This document shows positions 31,842 through 43,531 of a DNA stretch of 64,000 bases, piece after piece (the stretch's first letter is position 1; each line of letters opens with the position of its first letter). Origin of the DNA: Vibrio plantisponsor (GTDB taxonomy: Bacteria; Pseudomonadota; Gammaproteobacteria; Enterobacterales; Vibrionaceae); assembly GCF_013041605.1 (NCBI RefSeq), contig NZ_JABEQC010000002.1:186001-250000 (forward strand). Direction: 5' to 3'. The notes beneath the pieces were generated by a model that saw only the letters and a list, made by a program, of their open reading frames with translations, was not told the origin of the DNA and ran no database searches. The position numbers were made by a program, and so were the translations under genes.

Positions 31842-32981
31842 TTGAGTAAATCAGCACTGTTAGTCCTAGAAGATGGGACAGTGTTCCGCGGAGTGTCCAT
31901 TGGGGCAGATGGTTCATCCGTTGGTGAAGTCGTTTTTAATACCTCGATGACGGGGTACCAAGAAATCCTCACTGATCCTTCCTATTCTCAACAAATCGTT
32001 ACACTAACTTATCCTCACATTGGCAATACTGGTACTAATACCGAAGACGAAGAATCTTCTTCAATTCATGCACAAGGCCTTGTGATTCGCGATCTTCCTC
32101 TTATCGCTTCTAACTTCCGTAGTGAACAATCTCTTTCTGATTACCTTAAATCACAAAATATCGTCGGTATTGCAGATATCGATACGCGTAAACTTACGCG
32201 CATTTTACGTGAGAAGGGCGCCCAGAATGGTTGCATTATGGCTGGCGATAACCTAGATGAAGCTCTTGCGTTGGTAAAAGCTAAAGAGTTCCCAGGTCTG
32301 AAAGGCATGGACTTAGCGAAAGTTGTAACGACGAAAGAAGCGTATGAATGGAAACAAGGTTCATGGACACTGGAAGGTGGTCTACCTGAACCTAAAGATG
32401 ACAGTGAGTTGCCATACCATGTAGTGGCTTACGATTTCGGTGCGAAACGCAATATCCTACGTATGTTGGTTGACCGTGGTTGTCGTCTAACTGTAGTACC
32501 TGCAGAAACTTCAGCTGAAGAAGTACTAGCGATGAATCCAGATGGCGTATTCCTATCGAATGGCCCTGGTGACCCAGAGCCATGTACTTACGCGATTGAA
32601 GCAACGAAAGTGTTCCTTGATAAAGCTCTGCCGGTATTTGGTATCTGTTTAGGTCACCAAATCCTAGCGTTGGCTTCAGGTGCTAAAACAGTAAAAATGA
32701 AGTTTGGCCACCATGGTGCAAACCATCCGGTTAAAGATATTGACCGTGATGTGGTTATGATTACTTCTCAAAACCACGGTTTTGCTGCGGACGAAGCAAC
32801 GCTACCTGAGAACCTACGTGCAACGCACAAGTCTCTATTTGACGGTTCTCTACAAGGTATTCACCGTACGGACAAACCGGCATTCAGCTTCCAGGGGCAC
32901 CCTGAAGCGAGCCCTGGTCCGCACGATGCTGCACCGCTATTTGACCACTTCATTGAATTGATTAAACAACACCGCGCTTAA
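31842..32981 (+). CDS. carA: Carbamoyl-phosphate synthase small subunit (TTG start)
   Basis: A 379-residue glutaminase subunit that supplies ammonia from glutamine to CarB. The class I amidotransferase domain has the nucleophile Cys269 (FGICLGHQ) and the His-Glu pair in [11 protein letters not shown]. The start is TTG at 31842, preceded by GGAGG with a 5-base spacer; E. coli carA also begins with TTG, and the protein start ([12 protein letters not shown]) aligns with it. It feeds pyrimidine and arginine synthesis. Confidence 0.97.
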   Translation: MSKSALLVLEDGTVFRGVSIGADGSSVGEVVFNTSMTGYQEILTDPSYSQQIVTLTYPHIGNTGTNTEDEESSSIHAQGLVIRDLPLIASNFRSEQSLSDYLKSQNIVGIADIDTRKLTRILREKGAQNGCIMAGDNLDEALALVKAKEFPGLKGMDLAKVVTTKEAYEWKQGSWTLEGGLPEPKDDSELPYHVVAYDFGAKRNILRMLVDRGCRLTVVPAETSAEEVLAMNPDGVFLSNGPGDPEPCTYAIEATKVFLDKALPVFGICLGHQILALASGAKTVKMKFGHHGANHPVKDIDRDVVMITSQNHGFAADEATLPENLRATHKSLFDGSLQGIHRTDKPAFSFQGHPEASPGPHDAAPLFDHFIELIKQHRA

Positions 32982-32997
32982 TTTGGAGTAGTAGATA

Positions 32998-35900
32998 ATG
33001 CCAAAACGTACTGACATTCAGAGCATTCTTATTTTAGGTGCAGGTCCAATTGTTATCGGTCAGGCTTGTGAGTTTGACTACTCTGGCGCTCAAGCGTGTA
33101 AAGCACTACGCGAAGAGGGCTACCGAGTTATTCTTGTGAACTCAAACCCTGCAACTATCATGACTGACCCAGAAATGGCTGATGCAACATACATCGAGCC
33201 AATCCACTGGGAAGTTGTACGTAAGATCATCGAGAAAGAGCGCCCAGATGCGATTCTTCCAACAATGGGTGGTCAAACGGCTCTTAACTGTGCGCTTGCT
33301 CTAGAAGCAAATGGCGTTCTCAAAGAGTTCGGCGTAGAGATGATTGGTGCGACTGCAGATGCAATCGACAAAGCAGAAGACCGTTCTCGCTTTGATAAAG
33401 CAATGAAGTCTATCGGTTTAGAATGTCCACGCGCTGATACTGCCAAAACAATGGAAGATGCTTACCGTGTCCTAGATATGGTTGGTTTCCCATGTATTAT
33501 CCGCCCTTCGTTCACTATGGGTGGTACTGGTGGTGGTATCGCTTATAACAAAGAAGAGTTCGAAGAAATCTGTCGCCGTGGTTTGGATCTTTCTCCAACT
33601 AACGAGCTGCTTATCGATGAATCTCTAATTGGTTGGAAAGAGTACGAGATGGAAGTTGTTCGTGATAAGAACGACAACTGTATCATCGTTTGTGCGATTG
33701 AAAACTTTGACCCAATGGGTATTCACACAGGTGACTCTATCACCGTAGCACCAGCTCAAACGCTAACGGATAAAGAGTACCAGCTAATGCGTAATGCATC
33801 GCTAGCAGTACTGCGTGAAATCGGTGTAGAGACTGGTGGTTCAAACGTTCAGTTTGGTATCAACCCGAAAGATGGCCGTATGGTTATCATCGAGATGAAC
33901 CCACGTGTATCTCGTTCTTCTGCTCTTGCTTCGAAAGCAACAGGTTTCCCAATTGCGAAAATCGCAGCGAAACTGGCAGTTGGTTTCACTCTTGATGAGC
34001 TAATGAATGACATCACTGGTGGCGCAACGCCAGCATCATTCGAACCAACTATCGACTACGTTGTGACTAAGATTCCTCGCTTTAACTTCGAGAAATTTGC
34101 TGGCGCAAATAGCCGCCTAACGACACAGATGAAGTCTGTTGGTGAGGTAATGGCAATCGGTCGTAACCAACAAGAATCGCTACAAAAAGCACTTCGTGGC
34201 CTAGAAGTAGGTGCGAACGGCTTGGATGAAATGGTTGACCTAGATGCACCAGATGCTTTGACTAAAATCCGTCACGAGCTAAAAGAAGCTGGTGCTGAGC
34301 GTATTTGGTACATCGCAGACGCATTCCGCGCGGGTATGTCAGTTGATGGCGTATTCAATCTAACCAATATTGACCGTTGGTTCCTAGTTCAAATCGAAGA
34401 ACTGGTTAAATTGGAAGAGCAAGTGAAAGCGGGTGGTTTCGCTGGTCTGACTAAAGATGTGCTGAAACAGATGAAGCGTAAAGGCTTCGCTGATGCTCGT
34501 CTGTCTAAACTGCTAGGTGTTGCTGAAAGCGAAATTCGTCGCCTACGTGACCAGTACGATATTCACCCAGTTTACAAACGTGTGGATACTTGTGCTGCTG
34601 AATTTGCTTCAGATACCGCATACATGTACTCATCTTACGATGAAGAGTGTGAAGCGAACCCAACAGATAAAGATAAGATCATGGTTCTTGGCGGCGGTCC
34701 AAACCGTATCGGTCAAGGTATCGAATTTGACTACTGTTGTGTACACGCATCTCTAGCACTTCGCGAAGATGGCTACGAAACTATCATGGTTAACTGTAAC
34801 CCTGAGACAGTTTCTACAGACTACGACACTTCAGACCGTCTGTACTTCGAACCAGTAACACTGGAAGACGTACTAGCAATCGTACGTGTTGAAAAGCCAA
34901 AAGGCGTTATCGTTCAGTACGGTGGTCAAACTCCACTGAAACTCGCGCGTGCTTTAGAAGCGGCTGGCGTGCCTATCATTGGTACTAGCCCAGATGCTAT
35001 CGACCGTGCAGAAGACCGTGAACGCTTCCAAGCTGCTGTTGAACGTTTAGGCCTGCTACAGCCTGAAAACGCAACAGTAACAACAATGGAACAGGCGATT
35101 GATAAATCTAAAGAGATCGGCTTCCCACTCGTTGTGCGTCCTTCATATGTACTGGGTGGTCGTGCGATGGAAATCGTATATGACGAGCAAGACCTACGTC
35201 GTTACTTTAACGAAGCGGTAAGCGTGTCAAACGAGTCTCCTGTTCTACTTGACCGTTTCCTAGATGACGCAACTGAAGTGGATATCGATGCTATCTGTGA
35301 CGGTGAGCGTGTGGTTATCGGCGGTATCATGGAGCACATCGAGCAAGCAGGTGTTCACTCAGGTGACTCAGCATGTTCGCTTCCAGCATACACGCTAAGC
35401 CAAGAAATTCAGGACAAGATGCGTGAACAAGTAGAGAAACTGGCTTTCGAACTTGGTGTACGCGGTCTGATGAATACTCAGTTTGCTGTTAAAGATAACG
35501 AAGTTTACCTCATCGAAGTAAACCCACGTGCTGCACGTACAGTACCATTCGTATCTAAAGCAACTGGCGCACCACTAGCGAAAATCGCTGCGCGTGTTAT
35601 GGCTGGTCAAACTCTTGAGCAACAAGGTTTCACGAAAGAGATCATCCCACCATACTACTCAGTAAAAGAAGTGGTACTGCCGTTCAACAAGTTCCCTGGC
35701 GTTGACCCACTATTAGGCCCAGAAATGCGCTCTACTGGTGAGGTTATGGGTGTCGGTGCAACATTTGCTGAAGCATACGCGAAAGCTGAGCTAGGCTGTG
35801 GCTCTGTTTACCCAGAAGGTGGTCGTGCACTACTTTCAGTACGTGAAGGTGATAAAGAGCGCGTTGTTGACCTAGCTTCTAAGCTAGTGAAACTGGGTTA

Positions 35901-36228
35901 CCAACTAGATGCAACTCACGGTACTGCTGTGATTCTAGGTGAAGCTGGTATCAACCCACGCTTGGTAAACAAAGTTCATGAAGGCCGTCCACACATTCTG
36001 GACCGTATCAAGAACAATGAATACACCTACATCGTGAACACGGCATCCGGTCGTCAAGCAATTGAAGACTCTAAAGTACTACGTCGTGGTGCTTTGGCTG
36101 AGAAAGTGAACTACACAACAACGCTAAATGCAGCGTTCGCAACCTGTATGTCTCACACTGCTGACGCGAAAGCATCAGTAACATCAATTCAAGAACTTCA
36201 CGCGAAAGTGAAAGCTAGCTTAGCGTAA
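32998..36228 (+). CDS. carB: Carbamoyl-phosphate synthase large subunit
   Basis: A 1076-residue protein with two homologous halves: the carboxyphosphate half (about 1-400) and the carbamoyl-phosphate half (about 553-935), each an ATP-grasp module ([30 protein letters not shown]). An oligomerisation domain lies between them, and a C-terminal MGS-like allosteric domain (about 937-1076) binds ornithine and UMP in E. coli. The start ATG lies 16 bases after the carA stop, with GGAG at 32985. Confidence 0.98.
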   Translation: MPKRTDIQSILILGAGPIVIGQACEFDYSGAQACKALREEGYRVILVNSNPATIMTDPEMADATYIEPIHWEVVRKIIEKERPDAILPTMGGQTALNCALALEANGVLKEFGVEMIGATADAIDKAEDRSRFDKAMKSIGLECPRADTAKTMEDAYRVLDMVGFPCIIRPSFTMGGTGGGIAYNKEEFEEICRRGLDLSPTNELLIDESLIGWKEYEMEVVRDKNDNCIIVCAIENFDPMGIHTGDSITVAPAQTLTDKEYQLMRNASLAVLREIGVETGGSNVQFGINPKDGRMVIIEMNPRVSRSSALASKATGFPIAKIAAKLAVGFTLDELMNDITGGATPASFEPTIDYVVTKIPRFNFEKFAGANSRLTTQMKSVGEVMAIGRNQQESLQKALRGLEVGANGLDEMVDLDAPDALTKIRHELKEAGAERIWYIADAFRAGMSVDGVFNLTNIDRWFLVQIEELVKLEEQVKAGGFAGLTKDVLKQMKRKGFADARLSKLLGVAESEIRRLRDQYDIHPVYKRVDTCAAEFASDTAYMYSSYDEECEANPTDKDKIMVLGGGPNRIGQGIEFDYCCVHASLALREDGYETIMVNCNPETVSTDYDTSDRLYFEPVTLEDVLAIVRVEKPKGVIVQYGGQTPLKLARALEAAGVPIIGTSPDAIDRAEDRERFQAAVERLGLLQPENATVTTMEQAIDKSKEIGFPLVVRPSYVLGGRAMEIVYDEQDLRRYFNEAVSVSNESPVLLDRFLDDATEVDIDAICDGERVVIGGIMEHIEQAGVHSGDSACSLPAYTLSQEIQDKMREQVEKLAFELGVRGLMNTQFAVKDNEVYLIEVNPRAARTVPFVSKATGAPLAKIAARVMAGQTLEQQGFTKEIIPPYYSVKEVVLPFNKFPGVDPLLGPEMRSTGEVMGVGATFAEAYAKAELGCGSVYPEGGRALLSVREGDKERVVDLASKLVKLGYQLDATHGTAVILGEAGINPRLVNKVHEGRPHILDRIKNNEYTYIVNTASGRQAIEDSKVLRRGALAEKVNYTTTLNAAFATCMSHTADAKASVTSIQELHAKVKASLA

Positions 36229-36242
36229 TGAATAATAAATTG

Positions 36243-36299
36243 ATAAACCTAAGGTTTATCTGACAACCTCATTGCCCGCTCATTTGAGCGGGCTTTTTT
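36243..36299 (+). terminator. Dyad and intrinsic terminator after carAB
   Basis: The terminator is GCCCGCTC (36274-36281) with GAGCGGGC (36286-36293), loop ATTT, followed by six T. Just upstream, between the carB stop and the terminator, is a perfect dyad ATAAACCT-A-AGGTTTAT (36243-36259). Confidence 0.9.
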
Positions 36300-36448
36300 A
36301 TGCATGAAACTTGGGGCAAAGCCTATGAACAACCGACTAATTTGATTATTGATGAAATATTGGAATAGATTGTGTTCTTTCGTTTCACTATTGCTATCGG
36401 TGCTCCAGTGATACTTTAACCATCCAGTCGTATTGGTAGTGGAATGTC

Positions 36449-37228
36449 ATGGAAGTCTCGTTCGATATATTAGTCATTTTGTTTTTTGTTGCAGGTGCTG
36501 CAGGTTTTATTGATGCCATGGCGGGTGGTGGTGGCTTGTTAACACTTCCGGCGCTTTTGGCCGCAGGGGTTCCACCAACCAATGCTTTAGCTACCAATAA
36601 ATTGCAAAGCTCGTTTGGTAGTTTTTCTGCCAGCTTGTACTTTGTTCGAAGTGGTATCGTTAATCTTAAAGAGATGCGACTTGCGATTTTGTGTACTTTC
36701 ATTGGTGCGGCAACGGGCGCAGAGTTAGTACAGACATTTGATACCTCATTTCTCACAAGCTTAATTCCCATTCTATTAGTCGCGATTTCCCTCTACTTTC
36801 TATTCGCGCCGCAGACTAGGGCTGACTCCGGTAAAAAGCCGCTCTCTGAAGCGGCATTTGCATACAGCGTTGGTACTTGTGTTGGTTTTTACGATGGCTT
36901 TTTTGGACCGGGAACTGGCTCAATATTTACAGTCTGTTTTGTCGTTTTAGGTCATTTTACTTTGGTCGAAGCAACCGCTAGGACCAAAGTTCTTAACTTC
37001 ACATCAAACATTGCTGCGCTGCTTTTCTTTGTGATGGCAGGCTTACCTATTTGGAAGCTCGGTTTGGTTATGGCGGTCGGGCAGTTTCTTGGTGCGCGCT
37101 TTGGTGCCAAAGTGGTGATATCGAAAGGACAAAAGTGGATACGTCCACTGGTGATCCTGATGTCAATTCTGATGGCGTCTAAGCTTTTGTGGGAACAGCA
37201 CTCACAATGGTTTCTATCAATTTTTTAA
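36449..37228 (+). CDS. TSUP (TauE/SafE) family membrane transporter
   Basis: A 259-residue integral membrane protein with about eight transmembrane segments in two similar halves, each containing a glycine-rich motif: GAAGFIDAMAGGGGLLTLPAL (about residues 15-35) and CVGFYDGFFGPGTGS (about 142-156). This is the pattern of the TSUP/TauE-SafE family (YfcA-like), proposed to export sulfite, sulfoacetate or related organosulfur anions. The substrate here is not known. The last 50 bases overlap the convergent LysR gene tail to tail. Confidence 0.85.
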   Translation: MEVSFDILVILFFVAGAAGFIDAMAGGGGLLTLPALLAAGVPPTNALATNKLQSSFGSFSASLYFVRSGIVNLKEMRLAILCTFIGAATGAELVQTFDTSFLTSLIPILLVAISLYFLFAPQTRADSGKKPLSEAAFAYSVGTCVGFYDGFFGPGTGSIFTVCFVVLGHFTLVEATARTKVLNFTSNIAALLFFVMAGLPIWKLGLVMAVGQFLGARFGAKVVISKGQKWIRPLVILMSILMASKLLWEQHSQWFLSIF

Positions 37229-38024
37229 TCCGCTCTGTGCGGTAGATGCTTGCTCTGAGACAAATGTGAATAGGGCGAATTAACGGCGCGAGCTCGGTAA
37301 AGCTAAAACAGTACCGTGAATCAATCTTCAATGTGTTAACAATGGAGAGCGGCACTAGCGCTGGAGCAACACCTTCCAGAGCAAGTTGGGCTGATGCCAT
37401 ATAGGAGTCCATTTCCATTACGGGTGTGACGCCTAATTTATCTAAAAACGCTGCCTGATAGGTGTTCGCCGTGTTGGTGAGGTCGTTGGTAATGATCTCA
37501 TCGGGCAAATGCGTTAGGTGATGATTACTGACAATACAGAAAGGCTCATCATACAGATGGAAGGTCATCAGGCCATGATTGCCGGGTAGATATCCAGCAC
37601 AAAAACCTATGGTGGCTTTGCCTGACTGAACATGCTCGACGATACGTGGCGTATGGTTGGTGGTAATGGTGAAGTGAGGATCTTTCTTACGGTAGTCAGC
37701 CATCACTTTCGTTAAGTAACCTGCCACAAGGGTTTCGGAACAATCAATTCTGATCAGCGTATTGTCTTCAAGATCTTGATGTTCGTAGATCATACCTCTG
37801 AGTTCATTGAATGTTGGCTCAATATTATCAATGAGTTGCTGACCTTCGGCGGTTAGTTTTATATGTCGACCTGAAGGAGTAATGAGTTTTTTTCCTAACT
37901 TGCTCTCTAAGTTCGCAATACGTTTACTGACGGCTGACTGGCTAATATAGAGTTGGCTGCCAGTTCGGCTCATGGTTTTTTGTTTGCTAAGAACCAATAG
38001 TGTTTCAATGCCTTCCAATAGCAT
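37179..38024 (-). CDS. LysR-family transcriptional regulator
   Basis: A 281-residue protein with an N-terminal winged helix-turn-helix (about residues 1-60; SQLYISQSAVSKRIANLESKLGKKL is the recognition region) and a C-terminal periplasmic-binding-protein-like effector domain (about 88-280). Its 3' end overlaps the convergent TSUP transporter gene by 50 bases, so the two may be regulated together; a transporter-regulator relationship is inferred from position only. The ligand is unknown. Confidence 0.88.
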   Translation of the reverse strand: MLLEGIETLLVLSKQKTMSRTGSQLYISQSAVSKRIANLESKLGKKLITPSGRHIKLTAEGQQLIDNIEPTFNELRGMIYEHQDLEDNTLIRIDCSETLVAGYLTKVMADYRKKDPHFTITTNHTPRIVEHVQSGKATIGFCAGYLPGNHGLMTFHLYDEPFCIVSNHHLTHLPDEIITNDLTNTANTYQAAFLDKLGVTPVMEMDSYMASAQLALEGVAPALVPLSIVNTLKIDSRYCFSFTELAPLIRPIHICLRASIYRTERIKKLIETIVSAVPTKA

Positions 38025-38122
38025 ATTTTGTCCAATGAAAGTTAGGAATAGATTGGTTGAGTTTATACCATTTTATCGATGGAGGCAGTGTTTCGAGTCG
38101 CTTAGATGTGAACCGATGAGAA

Positions 38123-38149
38123 TGAAAAAGAGCCACCTAGAGTGGCTCT
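38123..38149 (-). terminator. Intrinsic terminator of the mtnN-TRIC operon
   Basis: AGAGCCAC (38129-38136) and GTGGCTCT (38142-38149) form the stem around CTAGA; on the minus strand it is followed by CTTTTTC. It lies just after the TRIC gene stop and before the lysR start. Confidence 0.8.
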
Positions 38150-38152
38150 TTA

Positions 38153-38788
38153 TTATTTGGTGAGGGCGAAGGTTGGTAGCGATAAGTGCCAACGGATAGC
38201 ACCAAGGCGGATGATCAGCGTTGACGCAACGCCTGAAAGAAGCGCGACCGAGTTGTCATAACCCATAGCTAATGCGGTTGTATGGAATACACCGCCTACA
38301 ATACAGGCTGTTGCGTACACTTCACTACGCAGCACCATCGGGATTTCTCTTGCCAGTACATCGCGGATGATGCCGCCGCCACAGCCTGTAATCACGCCCA
38401 TAATAATGGCGATTACCGCTGAATCTTGATACATCAGTGCCTTTTCAACACCGATACCGACGAAAAATGCCAAACCGACAGCATCGCAAACAGGCAGAAC
38501 CCACCAAGGGATTCGTTTGGGTCTGCGCACCAGCGCCATGGTTAAAATACAAGTCACGATAATGACCCAGATATAGGTCGTGTCTTTTATCCAGAATACC
38601 GGTGTTGCTCCAAGCGCCATATCACGGATAGTTCCGCCACCAATTGCGGTAACACTCGCCAATACAGTGACACCGAAAGGATCCATTTTTAAACGACCAG
38701 CTAGCAATACGCCTGAAATAGCGAAAATAGCCGTGCCAAACATATCGATTAAATAGAGTAGTGAGGTATCCAATTTATGTGCTACCAA
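38153..38788 (-). CDS. TRIC cation channel family protein (YadS/UPF0126)
   Basis: A 211-residue membrane protein with two repeated three-helix units. The signature GGGTIRDMALG (first half) and GGGIIRDVLARE (second half) marks the UPF0126/TRIC family of trimeric cation (potassium) channels. E. coli YadS is encoded in the same place, downstream of btuF. No ATG precedes the first membrane segment; TTG 38788 is the annotated start, but no good ribosome binding site is visible, so the exact start is uncertain. Confidence 0.85.
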   Translation of the reverse strand: MVAHKLDTSLLYLIDMFGTAIFAISGVLLAGRLKMDPFGVTVLASVTAIGGGTIRDMALGATPVFWIKDTTYIWVIIVTCILTMALVRRPKRIPWWVLPVCDAVGLAFFVGIGVEKALMYQDSAVIAIIMGVITGCGGGIIRDVLAREIPMVLRSEVYATACIVGGVFHTTALAMGYDNSVALLSGVASTLIIRLGAIRWHLSLPTFALTK

Positions 38789-38839
38789 AAGTAGGTTTAT
38801 CGTAAAGGTGGTGGATTGTAAGACTTTTTTATCAAGCTG

Positions 38840-39664
38840 TTAATTGTTTCTTACTTGTTCAAAGTAGTGACAAACTTCTTCAATCGCGTTGAGTGTGCGA
38901 GGCGTTGAACGGTTAATCCAGTCGGCATTCAACGACCATACATGGCCTTGCTCAACTGCTGGTATTTGGTCTTTCCAGCGCAGCCACATGCTGCCGTTTG
39001 CAATGGCATGCTCTGAAGTGAAAATGACGTCTGGCTTGGCGATAAGAACTTGCTCAATACCCACCTGAGGATAAGGAGTTGAACTGTTCTCAAAGATGTT
39101 TTCTCCGCCACAAAAACGAAATACCTCACTTGGCCAACTGTCTTGTGCCAACGTGATGATCGGTTTTTCACTGAGTTGATAAAAATAGCGTACAGGTGTT
39201 AATCCTGAGTGTTGAGACTTCAGCGCATTTAAACGTTCACGGAATGCTTCGGCTGCCTGTTTACCTTGCTGTGGGTCATCTGCATATTGGCTGAGCGCTT
39301 CAATATTGGTGGCAATATCGTCGAGTGTATTGACTTCAGAATTGTAAAACTTGAAACCGAGCTGCTTAAGTTTGGCAATCTCTTTCGCTGGGTTACCTTT
39401 CGGCCAAGCGATAATCAGATCCGGTTTGAGAGCCATGATCCGTTCTAGTTTGATACCTTGGTAGTTGGCCACTCTTTCAATATTTTTGGCTTCCTCTGGG
39501 TAATCACTGTAATCCGTCGCACCGACAAGTTTATTGCCTAAGCCAGCAGCAAAGGCTAATTCTGTCGCATGTGGAGCAAGGCTGATAATGCGCTGAATCG
39601 ATTGGTCTGCTTGAGCTGGTGGTAAAAGTAATAAAGCAGTGAAGACGAATGACCAAAAACGCAT
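38840..39664 (-). CDS. btuF: Vitamin B12 periplasmic binding protein BtuF
   Basis: A 274-residue substrate-binding protein of the BtuCDF cobalamin importer. A Sec signal peptide (MRFWSFVFTALLLLPPAQA) precedes a helical-backbone binding fold typical of class III binding proteins (RIISLAPHATELAFAAGLGN; LKPDLIIAW; PDVIFTSEHA). The ATG directly follows the cbiB stop with no gap. btuC and btuD are not in the window. Confidence 0.93.
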   Translation of the reverse strand: MRFWSFVFTALLLLPPAQADQSIQRIISLAPHATELAFAAGLGNKLVGATDYSDYPEEAKNIERVANYQGIKLERIMALKPDLIIAWPKGNPAKEIAKLKQLGFKFYNSEVNTLDDIATNIEALSQYADDPQQGKQAAEAFRERLNALKSQHSGLTPVRYFYQLSEKPIITLAQDSWPSEVFRFCGGENIFENSSTPYPQVGIEQVLIAKPDVIFTSEHAIANGSMWLRWKDQIPAVEQGHVWSLNADWINRSTPRTLNAIEEVCHYFEQVRNN

Positions 39665-40618
39665 TTATATCCCTTTATGAATGATAAGAAGCAGAAGGCT
39701 TTCAATGAAAATCCACAGAAAGAGTCTCCATGCTAGCAAGCTATGTATTTGAGATAGGTGCAGTGCAGAAGGAACAATGCGACCACCAATTTTGGCTCGC
39801 ACAACTTTTTGTTCGCCATAGATGGCTGGGCCACCCAAAGCCAATTCTAGTTTTCCACCGATTGCACACAGTAGCCAAGCTGGGCCGGGTAGTGGCCATG
39901 AACGGCTTTGGCTCTTGATGGTTTGCAGAGCTTTCCCTGAATTATTGCCTAACGTAATGAACAAGCTAAACAGTCTCAGAGGTAAAAATTCTAGTATTGC
40001 GATAGCGCGGACGATAGGCAGCCCAAAAGGATTGAACTGAGAACGAGAAGGTGACCAAGCACGAGCCAGTTCAGCCATTAATCGATAGATAAAAGCACCC
40101 GTTGCGCCTAATAAAGCGTACCAAAACAGCACCACAGCAACGTTACGTCCATATCCCATAATAATGGTTTCAGCACCTGCTTTGCCCAGCCCTACAGTAG
40201 ACAAGGTACTGGTTTCTCTATTCACAAAAGGCTCAAGCAGTTTACGTGCACCGACTTTGTCCTCTTTTGCTAATGCTTTGCCCAGTTTGTTGGCGAGCTG
40301 GCCATTGTTACGCCAGTCTAATGCCAGAATCAAAAGAGCTAATTCATAGAGTTGTGGCTGCCAGACTAGAGGTTTTAAAGCGATGCAGAACAGGATTGCG
40401 GGGATAATCATTAATAACCAAGCCAGCGTACCGGAAATGATGCTCTGAGAGTAATTACTGTTGGTGTTAACTTTGTCAGCGAGAACTTCAGCAAATTTGT
40501 GCCACAAAATCGCCGGATGTGAAGCTCTAGGGATAGGTAAGATGTAATGCAGCAAAAGAGCGCCCCACATAATGAGGAGCGCACCTTCAGCATAAACGGT
40601 CGAAATGATTTCGTTCAT
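39665..40618 (-). CDS. cbiB: CbiB/CobD-family cobalamin biosynthesis membrane protein
   Basis: A 317-residue membrane protein of the CbiB family, which in other bacteria attaches the aminopropanol arm to adenosylcobyric acid. Recognisable are the N-terminal hydrophobic segment, HPAILWHKFAEVLADKVN, the LLEPFVNRETSTLSTVGLGK block near the centre, and GPAWLLCAIGGKLELALGGPA near the C-terminus. It lies between mtnN and btuF, so a role in corrinoid salvage is likely. The residue-level match to true CbiB is only moderate; the call is to family level. Confidence 0.82.
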   Translation of the reverse strand: MNEIISTVYAEGALLIMWGALLLHYILPIPRASHPAILWHKFAEVLADKVNTNSNYSQSIISGTLAWLLMIIPAILFCIALKPLVWQPQLYELALLILALDWRNNGQLANKLGKALAKEDKVGARKLLEPFVNRETSTLSTVGLGKAGAETIIMGYGRNVAVVLFWYALLGATGAFIYRLMAELARAWSPSRSQFNPFGLPIVRAIAILEFLPLRLFSLFITLGNNSGKALQTIKSQSRSWPLPGPAWLLCAIGGKLELALGGPAIYGEQKVVRAKIGGRIVPSALHLSQIHSLLAWRLFLWIFIESLLLLIIHKGI

Positions 40619-40631
40619 GGATGTGAGTTGG

Positions 40632-41342
40632 TTACTTTAACAACTCAACCATTTTTAACACCATTTCAGATGAGCTTTGCGCTGCTAGCGGCAGGAACTC
40701 ATCAAATGACATTGGCGACTCTTTGTCTGCCACATCAGAAATCGCACGAACCACAACAAATGGCACTTCGAATTGGTGACAAGTTTGTGCAATCGCAGAC
40801 GCTTCCATTTCAACGGCAATAACAGAAGGGAAGTGCTTACGGATAAAGTCTTGGCGCTCCGCCGTGCAAACGAAAGCATCACCAGTACAAATCAAGCCGC
40901 GCACCGCGTGTTTGTCTGTGTTGGTTTCGCTAGAGATAGCTTCAAGAGCCTTCTCTGCTACTGCCATCAGTTTCTCGTCAGCCGTAAATGCTGCTGGTTG
41001 GCCTGCCATTTGACCCATCTCGTAGCCAAATGCGGTTACGTCTGCATCGTGATGACGAACTTCCGTTGAGATAACCACATCACCCATAGTTAGGCTAGAG
41101 TCAAAGCCACCCGCAGAACCTGTGTTAATAACCACGTCTGGTTGGTACTCATCTAAAAGAATCGTTGTACCAATCGCAGCGGCTACTTTACCGATACCAG
41201 ATTGAAGCAGAACGACATCAACGCCGTGAATTTTACCTGAGTAGTAAGTACAGCCGCCTTTGCTGACTTCCTGACATTGCTCAAGAGCGTCTTTTAGAAT
41301 AGCGACTTCTTGTTGCATCGCACCGATGATGCCAATTTTCAT
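40632..41342 (-). CDS. mtnN: 5'-methylthioadenosine/S-adenosylhomocysteine nucleosidase
   Basis: A 236-residue nucleosidase (MtnN/Pfs) that cleaves methylthioadenosine and S-adenosylhomocysteine; in Vibrio it feeds the LuxS pathway to autoinducer-2. Visible: the start [16 protein letters not shown] with catalytic Glu12, [11 protein letters not shown], the [10 protein letters not shown] block with the second active-site glutamate, and [10 protein letters not shown] with the catalytic aspartate. It heads the minus-strand operon with cbiB, btuF and the TRIC channel. Confidence 0.97.
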   Translation of the reverse strand: MKIGIIGAMQQEVAILKDALEQCQEVSKGGCTYYSGKIHGVDVVLLQSGIGKVAAAIGTTILLDEYQPDVVINTGSAGGFDSSLTMGDVVISTEVRHHDADVTAFGYEMGQMAGQPAAFTADEKLMAVAEKALEAISSETNTDKHAVRGLICTGDAFVCTAERQDFIRKHFPSVIAVEMEASAIAQTCHQFEVPFVVVRAISDVADKESPMSFDEFLPLAAQSSSEMVLKMVELLK

Positions 41343-41466
41343 GGGGTATCTCTTTTATAAGTTGTTAATTGAAAAACAGCCTGAAGTTTATCATGAGATT
41401 AGACAATTTATCGAGATTCGGCTGCTCATCTTATCGCTCGTAAGCAAGTGACTGGAAAAGAGCTCT

Positions 41467-41901
41467 TTATGGTTCGAATATCAATCCAGCAAGATTGAGC
41501 TTTTCTCTTAGTTCTGCTGCTCTGCGGCGGTTGACTCCAAAATCGCTATAACCGACTCGAGATTCAGAACGAACCAGCAAATGGTCATCTTCGATTTTTA
41601 GTTCTAAGTCATCGACAAAGCGCATGATGCGCGAGGTGCATTCTATGCGCAGATAATCGTCCGTTTTCTCGGCGGTTTGAGCACCAGACAGCGTTAAAGC
41701 GACACGTTCAACCTGATCCAGTGTCACTCCTGAGCGCAATATGAATGGAGCAAGCATATATTTTTCTCGTGTTTCAACGGTTGAAACACAATTGGGTTTG
41801 TTGCCACAAGGAGTATGTGTGCGATCGACCATTGGAGGAATACCTTTGCTACAAGCACTCAAAAGTACAGTTGAAAGAATAACAATTAGAACTTTATACA
41901 T
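41467..41901 (-). CDS. DUF1499 family lipoprotein
   Basis: A 144-residue protein with a lipoprotein signal (MYKVLIVILSTVLLSAC, lipobox Cys17), then CGNKPNCVST and a C-terminal block RIMRFVDDLELKIEDDHLLVRSESRVGYSDFGVNRRR-like region (about residues 95-130) typical of DUF1499. The function is unknown. The ATG at 41901 was preferred to an in-frame TTG two codons upstream. It lies 124 bases upstream of mtnN on the same strand, with no clear terminator between. Confidence 0.85.
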   Translation of the reverse strand: MYKVLIVILSTVLLSACSKGIPPMVDRTHTPCGNKPNCVSTVETREKYMLAPFILRSGVTLDQVERVALTLSGAQTAEKTDDYLRIECTSRIMRFVDDLELKIEDDHLLVRSESRVGYSDFGVNRRRAAELREKLNLAGLIFEP

Positions 41902-42050
41902 CTGCAAAACCTATTTGTCTTATCCCCGTGGCTGGATCGTACTCTCCTAACTCTTCGGGGGAGAGCTATTCTACATATTAGACTCATTCACGCTGTTTCG
42001 TTTCTAGGCTTATGAATGGCTATTGAACAATAATTTGCGATTATATAAAT

Positions 42051-42084
42051 AAAAAAGGATCCGTGTTGAGAGGGATCCTTTTTT
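42051..42084. terminator. Bidirectional terminator downstream of gltD1
   Basis: AAAAAAGGATCC (42051-42062) pairs with GGATCCTTTTTT (42073-42084). It follows gltD1 on the minus strand, 17 bases after the stop codon. Confidence 0.88.
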
Positions 42085-42100
42085 TGTTGAATCAGATTTC

Positions 42101-43531
<1,431 letters not shown>

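Noticed and set aside
41902..42050. Stem CTCTCC/GGAGAG near 41943-41966 upstream of the DUF1499 gene.
   Set aside because: Stem is short with a large loop and no T run; not distinguishable from chance.
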